The notes under the pieces were generated by a model, which saw only the letters and a list, made by a program, of their open reading frames with translations, made no database searches and was not told the DNA's origin. This document shows, one piece after another, positions 1-7,837 of a stretch of DNA of 64,000 bases. Positions within the stretch are counted from its first letter, which is position 1. Every line of letters starts with the position of its first letter. This DNA is from CAIMZW01 sp037133095 (GTDB taxonomy: Bacteria > Actinomycetota > Actinomycetes > Nanopelagicales > Nanopelagicaceae). The stretch spans positions 51,023 through 115,022 of the forward strand of contig JBAXOT010000002.1 in assembly GCA_037133095.1 (NCBI GenBank), written 5' to 3'. Both the position numbers and the translations under genes were made by a program.

Positions 1-321
1 GTCTTCTGGGCACTGACTTTCTATCAATTAGGCGCACACATGGAAGTTGTATTTATCGCTTGGTTGCTGGCCGCAACTCAAGAGTATGCCCGTGCGCGAA
101 TGGGTGGATTAAAACTTCGCGAGATTGGCATTGTGACTTTGGCTGAACGCCCGGTTCGTGCCAGTTTGCTCGCCATCGCCCTTGTGGCATTTCAACTGCA
201 ATTAGATTTTGTCGAGCCTATTGCAATGGTGTGGTTGTTCATGCAGGCGTGGAGCTTGGTTTCCGTACTTCGTTTTGCTTACCTGCGTTTGAGTACGGGG
301 TCGAAGGAAGATCAGGCCTGA
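1..321 (+). CDS. CDP-alcohol phosphatidyltransferase family protein, C-terminal part
   Basis: The reading frame is open from base 1, so the start lies outside the window; an internal ATG at 40 is probably not the real start. The visible 106 residues hold hydrophobic segments and a region with YARAR, GLKLREIGIV and AERPVR. This resembles the end of the CDP-alcohol phosphatidyltransferase domain, where an R-A-x-A-E-G-L...G-x-x-x-R-P-E-R-type stretch precedes the last membrane helices. Such enzymes join a CDP-activated lipid to an alcohol at the membrane. The catalytic D-G-x2-A-R motif would be upstream and cannot be checked, so the substrate is unknown. It converges on the carotenoid operon and overlaps the desaturase end by 10 nt. 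Confidence 0.6.
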   Translation, partial: VFWALTFYQLGAHMEVVFIAWLLAATQEYARARMGGLKLREIGIVTLAERPVRASLLAIALVAFQLQLDFVEPIAMVWLFMQAWSLVSVLRFAYLRLSTGSKEDQA

Positions 322-1817
322 GCTTTTCCAATAATGTCCGCGACAATTTCAGCGCTCATGCCCACCAGGGGTAATCCACCGCCAGGATGGGCGGAACCAC
401 CAACACAATAAAGATTCTTCAGAGGCGAACGATTGCTGGCACGCAAGAAGGCTGATCTCGCAGAGTTGCTGGAAGTGCCATAAATCGACCCCCCTGGGGC
501 TTGCACTGTATTTTGTAAATCGAATGGAGTCCGGAATTCCATGACTTCGAGCCGGGGAGAGACTTCCAATCCAAGTTCATCTAGTCGGGCAATAATTTTC
601 TCCGCATATTCGAGGGGGTTGGTACGCCAATCCCACCCGCGATCTGGATCGTGGCGAGGTGCATTGACCAAGACAAACCATGACTCTTTATTCTCACCTT
701 TAACCATCAGAGGATCATCTGGAGCGCAAATGTAGATCGTCGGGTCCGTGACGGGAATATTTCGGTCGAATACATCATTAAATTCTTGGTCGTAATCTTC
801 CGGGAAAAATATATTGTGGTGACCCAATTTTCTTGGCAAATGATCCAACTTTGCATTATCTAAGCCAAGAAGCAGTGAAAAACCAGCAAGGGATTTTTCA
901 GAAGCCGCGAGTTTAGAACGCGCCTTTTTCGTGGCCCGCAATGAAGTGGAGAGCAATTTGTTGTAGACGAGTTCGGCATCGGCATTGGCTACCACAATGT
1001 CCGCGTCGATTTTCTCCCCAGTTGCGAGAGTGATACCAGTAGCCATTTGACCATCGTTCTCAATCGCGGTGACCTGACTGTTGAGAAAGAAGGAGACGCC
1101 CAGCTTGCGGGCGCGTTCCTCGATCGCAACACTTAATTGGCCAATCCCACCTTCGATATGCCAGGCGCCAAAGGTGCTCTCTACAAAGGCAACAGTGAGA
1201 ATCACGGCTGGTACTTTTCTCGGATCCGAACCGGTGTACGTCGCATATCTGTCAACAATTTTCGCTAGGTGCGGTTCGCGGGTGTATTTCGAAGTCAATT
1301 TTCGGAGAGAAGTTAAGGGAGAAATGACTCGCATTTCCGATAAAAAGTTCTTGCGCTTCAGCAGAGCCGCGATCGAGGTTAATTCGGATTCGATAAACGG
1401 ACCGCGAGCCACATCCCACATATGTTCAGCGCGTTGCATAAGTCGGTGCCACTCGTCCGCCGCCACCTTGCCATATGACTTTTCGATTTCAGTGTAGGTC
1501 TTAGAGAGCGAAAGATTGGGAAATGTAACGGACGTGCCATCCGCGAAGTGGTAGATAAAAGCGGGATCTACTGGTTTGATGTTAAGAAGGAGTTCGATGC
1601 GTTTTCCAGTTTTTAAGAAGAGATCTCGATAGATGGCGGGCAAGGTCAAGAGAGAAGGTCCGGTATCGAAGGCGTAGTCACCGAACCATTCGGTGCGGCA
1701 CTTACCGCCAGTTCGATCTGAACTTTCATAGACGCTGACCGTATGACCAGCGCGAGCCAAACGAGCAGCCGCCGACATGCCGCCAATTCCGGCTCCGATA
1801 ACGACAATTTTCGCCAT
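312..1817 (-). CDS. CrtI/CrtD-type FAD-dependent carotenoid desaturase
   Basis: A 501-residue flavoprotein of the phytoene desaturase family. It has an N-terminal dinucleotide-binding fold (GAGIGGMSAAARLARAGH from about residue 7, then an acidic residue), a central RYATYTGSDP segment, and the C-terminal signature HPGGGLP near residue 477. The start is set at MAKIVVIG because its ATG overlaps the stop of the upstream glycosyltransferase (TAATG); a longer open frame to 2105 lies wholly within that gene. It is the last gene of the carotenoid operon. The CruF and glycosyltransferase neighbours make a 3',4'-desaturase (CrtD-type) role at least as likely as phytoene desaturation. Sequence alone does not settle which, so no symbol is given. 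Confidence 0.88.
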   Translation of the reverse strand: MAKIVVIGAGIGGMSAAARLARAGHTVSVYESSDRTGGKCRTEWFGDYAFDTGPSLLTLPAIYRDLFLKTGKRIELLLNIKPVDPAFIYHFADGTSVTFPNLSLSKTYTEIEKSYGKVAADEWHRLMQRAEHMWDVARGPFIESELTSIAALLKRKNFLSEMRVISPLTSLRKLTSKYTREPHLAKIVDRYATYTGSDPRKVPAVILTVAFVESTFGAWHIEGGIGQLSVAIEERARKLGVSFFLNSQVTAIENDGQMATGITLATGEKIDADIVVANADAELVYNKLLSTSLRATKKARSKLAASEKSLAGFSLLLGLDNAKLDHLPRKLGHHNIFFPEDYDQEFNDVFDRNIPVTDPTIYICAPDDPLMVKGENKESWFVLVNAPRHDPDRGWDWRTNPLEYAEKIIARLDELGLEVSPRLEVMEFRTPFDLQNTVQAPGGSIYGTSSNSARSAFLRASNRSPLKNLYCVGGSAHPGGGLPLVGMSAEIVADIIGKAQA

Positions 1818-2899
1818 TAGTTCGCTACCGATCGGTCTCGCCATATAAGTGCGCCACGACTTTTTCGAACCCAGGAAAGGCACACTAAATAGATAAAGAA
1901 GAGAGCTGAGAGCGGGTGCAAAAGCGCCGCGTTTACTGCACCTTTTGTCTTTGCCGCCGCGACAATTCGCGAGAGGACGATCGCAAAGTATGCATACCAG
2001 CCCAACAAGGACCCGTTTATCGCAATCAGAAATGGGATGACCCCGGTTGCTAGAAAGAGGAGAACCGTGAGAACTGAGCCAGGAATTCCACCAAATGCTC
2101 GCCATAGTGATTTGGTGTAGCCATCAATCAAATCTGGTGCGGACCCATACATTCGACATTGCGCAACGGCAGATCCATCAGCAACGCCACCTTTAAATTT
2201 GGCTGCAATCAAAGATCGGGCAAGTTCCAAATCATCGAGAATTTCGTTTTTGATTGCCTCGTGACCGCCGACTACTTCGTAGGCGGATCGCCTCACAATA
2301 AAGAACTGTCCATTAGCGATTGTCATCGAACGATTGGGAAACTTCTCGGCAAGACGCAACGGGACGCTTGCCAGCCAAGACCACTGTAAGAGTGGCTGAA
2401 TGAGTCGTTCTGCAAAAGTAATGGCAATTTCTTGAGGGTATGGCGAAATGAAATCCCAATTGAGCCGTTTCATTGTGGCTATCGCAGCGGAGACGGCGGT
2501 TGGCTGCAGTCGCACATCGGCATCAAGAAAAACCAAGAATTCCGCGGTCTCGTCCGCGCTCAACTGATGGCAGGCAAATACCTTTCCGAGCCAACCCTCC
2601 GGCAGGGTGCGCCCATTCACATAGCGAAAATTCGGAGAATGGATCGACTTCAATAAATCTTCTGTGTTATCGCTGGAACCATCATTAAGAACTGTAACTG
2701 CTAGTCCAGGAATTGACGTCTGCTCCAAAGCCGACGTGGTTGTGGCGATTACATTTGATGATTCATTTCGCATCGGTATCAAGATTGCGACACTTTCGGA
2801 GGTGAGTACTGAATCGGTGACTTTGACCGATCGCATTGTAAAAGCGTTAAGAATTGTAAGGAACAGGGCGACTGATGTGAGAATGAGGAAGAGCATCAC
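1817..2899 (-). CDS. Family 2 glycosyltransferase, CruG/CrtQ-like
   Basis: A membrane-anchored GT2 glycosyltransferase of about 360 residues. An N-terminal membrane helix is followed by the nucleotide-sugar fold (AILIPMRNES, LNDGSSDNT), the metal-binding DXD-type FLDADVRL, and an acceptor-side EILDDLELARS. C-terminal hydrophobic helices follow. The start is GTG at 2899, immediately after the CruF stop, or ATG at 2896. In myxol and salinixanthin pathways a GT2 enzyme (CruG) next to CruF glycosylates the hydroxylated psi-end of the carotenoid, and the same adjacency here supports that role. Sugar donor and position are unknown. It is translationally coupled to the downstream desaturase through a TAATG overlap. 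Confidence 0.82.
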   Translation of the reverse strand: MMLFLILTSVALFLTILNAFTMRSVKVTDSVLTSESVAILIPMRNESSNVIATTTSALEQTSIPGLAVTVLNDGSSDNTEDLLKSIHSPNFRYVNGRTLPEGWLGKVFACHQLSADETAEFLVFLDADVRLQPTAVSAAIATMKRLNWDFISPYPQEIAITFAERLIQPLLQWSWLASVPLRLAEKFPNRSMTIANGQFFIVRRSAYEVVGGHEAIKNEILDDLELARSLIAAKFKGGVADGSAVAQCRMYGSAPDLIDGYTKSLWRAFGGIPGSVLTVLLFLATGVIPFLIAINGSLLGWYAYFAIVLSRIVAAAKTKGAVNAALLHPLSALFFIYLVCLSWVRKSRGALIWRDRSVAN

Positions 2900-3712
2900 T
2901 TAACGATCATCGGGTCGACCAAAGCGAGCTTTGAAAAAGTAGGGACCTAATATCGCACCAAAACAGAGTCCGCCGATGAGCGCGGTTCCCGGGCGATGAA
3001 AGAAAAAGAGATTGCCAATCACGCCAGAAAAGAAAGTCCATGCCAACATGATTTCAGGTATAGATTGGTTTGCACCATGGCGACGGCGCTCTTTTGGAAG
3101 TATGACGTTAAGTAAACCCATTAGCGCGATACCAGAGAGCAACCACCCAAAAGAGTTTGATAGTGGAATCGCGGCATTGAAAGGCGTGTGGGGACCAGAG
3201 ACCTTCCATGTCCAACGATTGGCGGCAACCATTTGCGGATCGAGAAAGAGATCCCAGGCCATCAACCCGAAGCCTCCTGCAAGAAAAATCCAGTTCCGTG
3301 AAATTCTTCTTGCGAGAATTAGAATGGGATGAGAGAGCATCAACCAGGCAAAGGGAACGACCAAAGGAACGCCAGCAATCTGAACACCGAGTGAGTGGTC
3401 ATAGTGATATCTGCCAAATGGCCAGCCAGTTCTGCTTCCGACCTGCTCAATAACCAGGGCAAAAGAAAATGTCACTAAGAAAAAAATCGAGAGATATTTG
3501 GCGCCGTACGAGAGATATGCGTGAATCAGCATGGTGGTAGCGCCAACGTAGACAATTGCCAGAGTCAGATTTCGAAGCGCGACTCCATGAACCAGCGGGT
3601 AGGCGATTTGAAGCCCCACGGCGGTGGCGAGGATTAGGTACATTCCCAATTTTTGCCCAAAGGATGGTCCGCGACGTCGGTCACCTCTTGGGCGGTAATG
3701 GCGCATCGACAT
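2900..3712 (-). CDS. cruF: CruF-like carotenoid 1',2'-hydratase (carotenoid biosynthesis membrane protein)
   Basis: A 270-residue polytopic membrane protein with about seven hydrophobic segments. It carries hallmarks of the CruF/DUF422 family: FGRYHYDHSLGVQIAGVPLVVP, AWDLFLDPQMV, and a W-x-W followed by IPLSNSFGW. CruF adds water across the C1',2' double bond of a linear carotenoid end group, creating the hydroxyl later glycosylated. It starts 17 nt after the CrtA-like gene stops and ends directly before the glycosyltransferase start, so the two are probably cotranscribed. The family is clear; the exact substrate (gamma-carotene, lycopene or another) depends on cyclases not in this window. 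Confidence 0.83.
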   Translation of the reverse strand: MSMRHYRPRGDRRRGPSFGQKLGMYLILATAVGLQIAYPLVHGVALRNLTLAIVYVGATTMLIHAYLSYGAKYLSIFFLVTFSFALVIEQVGSRTGWPFGRYHYDHSLGVQIAGVPLVVPFAWLMLSHPILILARRISRNWIFLAGGFGLMAWDLFLDPQMVAANRWTWKVSGPHTPFNAAIPLSNSFGWLLSGIALMGLLNVILPKERRRHGANQSIPEIMLAWTFFSGVIGNLFFFHRPGTALIGGLCFGAILGPYFFKARFGRPDDR

Positions 3713-3729
3713 GGGGCAATTCTGCCTTA

Positions 3730-4413
3730 CTAATCTTGTGTGGGTTGCCCACTAATTTCACCACGCTGATCGATGACGGCAAACCGAGCAAATAACTCCT
3801 CGGAGTACCACTTTTCGGTTTCCGTAGCCGAAATGGCACCAACATGAGCGGATCCTTTATAGGCAAAATCGCGAAGCGCAGCAGCGTTGGACCAGAGTGA
3901 GAAAGTACCTTGAAGACCCAACGGTGCCTCACCTATTCCAATCGCATATGTCAAACCAGGGCTGGTGCGCAGACTTTCCACCACCGGGGGTACAGATTTC
4001 AGAAAGAGCAGATTTTTCCTTGGTTTTATCCGCGCCCTAGTAATTGCCGCCACTTCTCCTTCCCATCCTTCAATGGGAGTGGCCGCGAATGGCTCTTGAC
4101 CAGACCACTCACCGTGCGCCGACAAGGGGTGCAAAACGGCTCGATATTCCGACTGCGAGAATTTTCGCCAATTGTTGATAAGAGCGGAATTATCAAAGTG
4201 ATCTAACTTTGCCTCATCAAGAGTAACTAAGAGACCCCATCGCTTCAGGTCGGCATCTCGTGGCGTAAAACTCTTTCCCTTTCCAGTTCCCAGCAATTTG
4301 GAAAATGCGATATCTGAATTGAGTCGAAGTCGAACCTGGTCTGTAGCCATATGGCTGATTGCTCGAGGTATCGAACCCCAGGAAACTTTCCAGAGGTAGA
4401 GCGCGGTGATCAC
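3730..4413 (-). CDS. CrtA-like carotenoid monooxygenase (spheroidene monooxygenase family)
   Basis: A 227-residue protein starting at a GTG that overlaps the hydrolase stop (GTGA). It matches the CrtA pattern in order: an FSKLLGTGKGKSFTP segment near residues 37-51, AAITRARIKPRKNLLFLKSVP, YAIGIGEAPLGLQGTFSLW, and a C-terminal WYSEELFARF. CrtA introduces a keto group at C2 of acyclic carotenoid ends in purple bacteria. It may do the same here, acting with the hydratase and desaturase on a psi-end. There are no signal peptide or membrane helices. This is unusual outside phototrophic proteobacteria; the assignment rests on several conserved blocks, the function on context. Confidence 0.78.
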   Translation of the reverse strand: MITALYLWKVSWGSIPRAISHMATDQVRLRLNSDIAFSKLLGTGKGKSFTPRDADLKRWGLLVTLDEAKLDHFDNSALINNWRKFSQSEYRAVLHPLSAHGEWSGQEPFAATPIEGWEGEVAAITRARIKPRKNLLFLKSVPPVVESLRTSPGLTYAIGIGEAPLGLQGTFSLWSNAAALRDFAYKGSAHVGAISATETEKWYSEELFARFAVIDQRGEISGQPTQD

Positions 4414-5198
4414 ACCGATATTCCTGTGGTGGCGAAAATTTCTGCAATGACTTCTTCAGGGTGGTCCCACATAGGCGCATGGCCGCTTTGCGGCAGAATG
4501 GTCCACCGTGCATGAGGGGGAGTCAGAACTCGCTCCTGACTAGTTCGGGCTGGCAAGGTGTTGTCCGTATCGCCAAAAATAATTGTTACTGGAATCGCCG
4601 CAGAGATGGCTTTATCGAATCGCTTCCTTAACAATCCATCCCAGGCTGGGAAATAACCTTGCGCCCGACTCAATGCCAACGTCGCATCAACACACAATTC
4701 ATAATCGAATTCTTCCCACAGCGGGCTGACCCCAGCGAATCCAATTTTTCGACCCCATGGAAATTTGAGCAAGCTCGGCGCTACGGTTCGTAGCCCAGTC
4801 GCCAGGTAACGCGAAATAGCCGAACCAGGGACTCGCATACTCCAGGGGGTTAACCAAAGCCCAGCCGGGGCAACGCCAGTAACCGAAAGAATTATTTCCG
4901 GGTAATTTGCGGCAAGTTCTAACGAGATCCAGCCACCAAGAGAATTGCCCGCAACATGGAATTTTTCGATCCCCAAATCTTGCATGTTCTGCAGCACCAA
5001 TTCAGCGAGGGCTGAGGGATCCATTGCTTGCTGAGGATCAAAATCCGAATTGCCATGACCTGGGAGATCAATGGTGATGACTGTGAATTTCTTGGCCAAT
5101 TCTGGGGTGACAAGTTTCCATGCAGTACTCGCCGAACCCATGCCATGAATTAGAAGAAGTGGTGTTCCAGATCCAGAGCGCTGGGTCGATAATTTCAT
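4410..5198 (-). CDS. Alpha/beta hydrolase, first gene of the carotenoid operon
   Basis: About 262 residues. The oxyanion-hole HGMGS lies near residue 18, DLPGHGNSDF follows, the nucleophile elbow GNSLGG has Ser near 86, FGDTDNTLP probably carries the acid, and SGHAPMWDHPEEV carries the catalytic His. The ATG at 5198 is preferred because the hexamer TAAAAT (5205-5210) ends 6 nt upstream, which suits a leaderless transcript; an ATG at 5204 is possible. It overlaps the CrtA-like gene by 4 nt. Its place at the head of the operon suggests a role in carotenoid ester or glycoside processing, but the fold alone does not define a substrate. Confidence 0.85.
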   Translation of the reverse strand: MKLSTQRSGSGTPLLLIHGMGSASTAWKLVTPELAKKFTVITIDLPGHGNSDFDPQQAMDPSALAELVLQNMQDLGIEKFHVAGNSLGGWISLELAANYPEIILSVTGVAPAGLWLTPWSMRVPGSAISRYLATGLRTVAPSLLKFPWGRKIGFAGVSPLWEEFDYELCVDATLALSRAQGYFPAWDGLLRKRFDKAISAAIPVTIIFGDTDNTLPARTSQERVLTPPHARWTILPQSGHAPMWDHPEEVIAEIFATTGISV

Positions 5199-5240
5199 TT
5201 CCATATTTTAGAGGTAAGCGATTGCTTTAAGTCCTTCGAA

Positions 5241-5528
5241 TTACCCTAATAGCCTGCGTGCATCCTTGGTAAGCGCATAAAAAGCCCACTTTCCGCGCTG
5301 GGTTCTGGAAAGTAACCCGGCATCAACCAGTAATTTCAGGTGATGGCTGACCGTGCTTTGCGCCAGACCAATATCGGGGGTCAGGTCGCAAACACATGCC
5401 TCGGCATTTTCCCCAGCGGCAACCGCCATCATGATCTCTAATCGAGTGTTATCGCCCAAGGCTTTAAATTGAACCGCCATTTTCTCCAAGACTTTTGGCG
5501 CTTTAGTTAAACCAATGGTGTGCGACAC
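5241..5528 (-). CDS. arsR: ArsR-family metalloregulatory repressor
   Basis: A 95-residue winged-helix repressor. The ALGDNTRLEIM helix is followed by EACVCDLTPDIGLAQSTVSHHLKLL, which holds the recognition helix and the CVC metal-binding cysteines typical of arsenite-sensing ArsR proteins. A wing of the RTQRGKWAFYALT type follows. The start codon is GTG with TATACT (5535-5540) ending 6 nt upstream, so the mRNA is probably leaderless. It diverges from arsP-aqpS-arsC and should repress both directions until As(III) or Sb(III) binds. Confidence 0.9.
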   Translation of the reverse strand: MSHTIGLTKAPKVLEKMAVQFKALGDNTRLEIMMAVAAGENAEACVCDLTPDIGLAQSTVSHHLKLLVDAGLLSRTQRGKWAFYALTKDARRLLG

Positions 5529-5534
5529 AGATCA

Positions 5535-5600
5535 AGTATAGCGCGTCACATTGACGTTTATCGATATGACCTGATACTGTCATATCGAAATAATTCGATA
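5535..5600. promoter_or_regulatory. Divergent arsR/arsP promoter with candidate ArsR operator
   Basis: Toward arsP, TTGACG (5551-5556) and GATACT (5573-5578) are separated by 16 nt. Toward arsR, TATACT (5535-5540) sits just before the GTG. A perfect 9-bp inverted repeat, TCGATATGA (5561-5569) and TCATATCGA (5580-5588), flanks the arsP -10, and a further partial copy TTCGATA lies at 5594-5600. A dyad around the -10 is a normal location for ArsR binding. The binding itself is inference. Confidence 0.65.
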
Positions 5601-5615
5601 GGAGCACAAGAGAAA

Positions 5616-6755
5616 ATGACGATCAACCTCAGTGAATCGCCGAAATTCCTAGAGCTCGTCGATTCCGCGTCCTGTTGTGACGACACGACTTCAGATTGTT
5701 GCGTTGGCCAAGAATGTTGCCCTCCAGGCTTGCAGGCGGGCACCCCGATCTGGAAATCTGTCGGAACTTTCTTAGCGCTAGTCACGAGTTTCGGTCTCAG
5801 CGATTACTGGTTCGGCAAGTTTCTCTCTTCTCACATGACGGCACTTTCGCCAAGATTTCGGGACTCACTTTCCTTTTTCATCTCACACGCCATCGGTCTG
5901 CTCTCTTTACTTGGCGCAATCACGATGCTGGCAGTTTTTGCCCGCTCTTTCATCGACGCCGAGAAGGTTCGGGATCACATGAGTCGAGTGAACACTCTCA
6001 AGGGTCATGGGGTAGCCGCCGGAATTGGCGTAGCGACTCCCTTTTGTTCCTGCAGCGCTGTTCCGGTTTTCACGGGTTTTGTTCGAAGTGGCGTGCCGGT
6101 CAGCCAAGCAATCTCATTCTTAGTGGCAAGTCCGCTCGTCAATGAGGTCTCCATTGTCCTGTTGGCTACATCCATTGGTTGGGCTGTCGCTGGGCTGTAT
6201 GCGGCAACTGGATTCGCTATTGCCGTAATTGCCGGACTTCTCTTGCGCCAATACGCCACTGCCGAGCGCACTGAAGTTCGCCCGGTCAAAAGTCTGATGC
6301 TCATCGATGCCACCGGAAATTCAGTCAAACCATCACTGCGCGTTCGACTCGATTCGGCCCTTTCGGAATCTCGCGAAACCGTGCGAACCACATTTATCTT
6401 TATTCTTATCGGTGTTGCAGCTGGTTCATTAATCCACGGCTGGCTTCCCGTGAGCACCATCGAGAAGTTTGTATCGTTCGGTCCTGTTCTCGGAGTCGTT
6501 GCGGCGACCGCGATAGGTGTTCCACTGTATTCAGGGATCGCCACGGTCATACCCGTGATTACAGCTTTGCACGAAAAGGGAGTTCCTATGGGAACTCTTC
6601 TCGCCTTCAGCATGAGCGTTACCGCACTTTCCTTACCGGAGGCTCTCTTGCTTCGAAAAGTTATGAAGCCGAAATTGCTAGCCGCGTATTTTGGCATCGT
6701 GGCATTAGGAATCATCGGTATAGGAATTCTTTTCAATATCTTGTTGCGGAATTAG
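5616..6755 (+). CDS. arsP: ArsP-like permease (COG0701 family)
   Basis: A 379-residue membrane permease with about eight hydrophobic segments and two related halves. The start is MTINLSESPK; a GGAG lies 11 nt upstream (5601-5604), and the longer open frame would run through the operator. The family signature TPFCSCSAVPVFTGF occurs near residues 145-160. Members (ArsP) export trivalent organoarsenicals or related toxic metalloids. Before the first helix is a stretch with three Cys-Cys pairs (residues 20-21, 28-29, 34-35), probably cytoplasmic and a candidate metalloid-binding tail. Diverges from arsR and lies 2 nt upstream of aqpS. The true substrate (arsenite or methylated arsenic) is not decided by sequence. 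Confidence 0.85.
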   Translation: MTINLSESPKFLELVDSASCCDDTTSDCCVGQECCPPGLQAGTPIWKSVGTFLALVTSFGLSDYWFGKFLSSHMTALSPRFRDSLSFFISHAIGLLSLLGAITMLAVFARSFIDAEKVRDHMSRVNTLKGHGVAAGIGVATPFCSCSAVPVFTGFVRSGVPVSQAISFLVASPLVNEVSIVLLATSIGWAVAGLYAATGFAIAVIAGLLLRQYATAERTEVRPVKSLMLIDATGNSVKPSLRVRLDSALSESRETVRTTFIFILIGVAAGSLIHGWLPVSTIEKFVSFGPVLGVVAATAIGVPLYSGIATVIPVITALHEKGVPMGTLLAFSMSVTALSLPEALLLRKVMKPKLLAAYFGIVALGIIGIGILFNILLRN

Positions 6756-6757
6756 TT

Positions 6758-7429
6758 ATGAAGCCAACTTCATTAAGAAAATATGCTGCTGAATTTCTAG
6801 GAACGCAGGTTTTAGTCTGCGCCATTGTCGGATCTGGCATTATGGCCACAAACCTGACCTCGGATGTCGGGCTGCAGTTGTTCATTAATGCATTGGCAAC
6901 CATATTTTCCCTTGGTCTGTTAATTTTCGTTTTCTCTGAAATAAGTGGATCACACTTCAATCCGGTGGTGACTCTCGCGGCGCTTGCTCAACGGAAAATT
7001 TCATTTCAAGATTTCCTTCTTTATCTTTTCGCTCAATTCCTTGGTGGCATTACCGGCGCTATCTTGGCAAATTCCATGTTCAGCCATACAGCAATATCGC
7101 ACTCACGGCATATTCGAACCGAAGGCGGCTATTTTCTCTCAGAGGTGGTGGCCACGGCCGGCCTACTATTTTTAATAAATATTTTGGGATCCCAAGGTAA
7201 AGGTAAAGCTGCCCCCTTTGTCGTCGCTGGCTGGATTGGTTCGGCATATTTCTTCACTTCTTCGACATCTTTTGCCAACCCTGCCGTCACCTTGGCGCGC
7301 TCATTTACTGATACTTTCTCGGGCATTTCCCTTCACTCTGTGCCAATGTTTATCTTCGCGCAGGTCATAGGCGCTGGGCTAGGAACTGCACTTGTTCAAA
7401 TATTTTTAACCTCGAAAAGGGAGAGATAA
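6758..7429 (+). CDS. aqpS: MIP-family channel, AqpS-like (arsenite/solute channel)
   Basis: A 223-residue aquaporin/glycerol-facilitator family protein with six hydrophobic helices and two half-helix signatures: SGSHFNPVVTL, where the usual NPA is NPV, and FANPAVTLAR with a normal NPA and the selectivity Arg. In Sinorhizobium-type ars operons an aquaglyceroporin (AqpS) lets arsenite made by ArsC leave the cell. The same neighbours here (ArsP before, ArsC directly after) support that role. Spacing is 2 nt from arsP and 0 nt to arsC, so all three genes are one operon. Confidence 0.88.
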   Translation: MKPTSLRKYAAEFLGTQVLVCAIVGSGIMATNLTSDVGLQLFINALATIFSLGLLIFVFSEISGSHFNPVVTLAALAQRKISFQDFLLYLFAQFLGGITGAILANSMFSHTAISHSRHIRTEGGYFLSEVVATAGLLFLINILGSQGKGKAAPFVVAGWIGSAYFFTSSTSFANPAVTLARSFTDTFSGISLHSVPMFIFAQVIGAGLGTALVQIFLTSKRER

Positions 7430-7837
7430 ATGGCTACTGAAAAACCGACAGTCTTGTTCGTCTGCGTCCATAATGCCGGGCGTTCGCAGATGGCAGCCGG
7501 ATTTATGCGTGAATTATCGGGTGGGGCAGTGGAAGTCCTCTCGGCAGGATCCGAGCCTAAGGAATCGATCAATCCTGTTGCTATCGAGGTCATGGCCGAA
7601 ATAGGGATTGATATCGCCAACAATGTTCCCAAAATTCTCACGACCGAAGCCGTTCAAGAGTCAGATGCGGTTATCACAATGGGATGTGGCGATGTCTGCC
7701 CCGTGTTTCCCGGCAAGAAATATGAAGATTGGGTTCTCGAAGACCCTGCCGGCAAAGATTTAGAGACGGTTCGAATTATTAGAGATCAAATCAAAGGACG
7801 AGTTACGGCGCTAATGAGCGAATTACTTCCTGCTTAA
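7430..7837 (+). CDS. arsC: Arsenate reductase, low-molecular-weight phosphatase type
   Basis: A 135-residue enzyme with the phosphatase P-loop CVHNAGRS at residues 12-19 and further cysteines in MGCGDVCPVFPG (C86 and C90), followed by YEDWVLEDPAGK. It reduces arsenate to arsenite using a thiol partner, mycothiol/mycoredoxin or thioredoxin in actinobacteria. The sequence resembles the common actinobacterial forms. Its ATG directly follows the aqpS stop, with GGGAGA upstream. It overlaps the convergent acetyltransferase gene by 4 nt. Confidence 0.94.
   Translation: MATEKPTVLFVCVHNAGRSQMAAGFMRELSGGAVEVLSAGSEPKESINPVAIEVMAEIGIDIANNVPKILTTEAVQESDAVITMGCGDVCPVFPGKKYEDWVLEDPAGKDLETVRIIRDQIKGRVTALMSELLPA

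Noticed and set aside
1818..2105. N-terminal extension of the CrtI/CrtD-type desaturase
   Set aside because: It lies fully within the glycosyltransferase gene, and the FAD-binding fold begins right after the TAATG-coupled ATG at 1817.
6005..6736. A 243-residue minus-strand open frame
   Set aside because: It is antisense to the ArsP-like permease, which has clear family motifs and an operon context; the antisense product has none.
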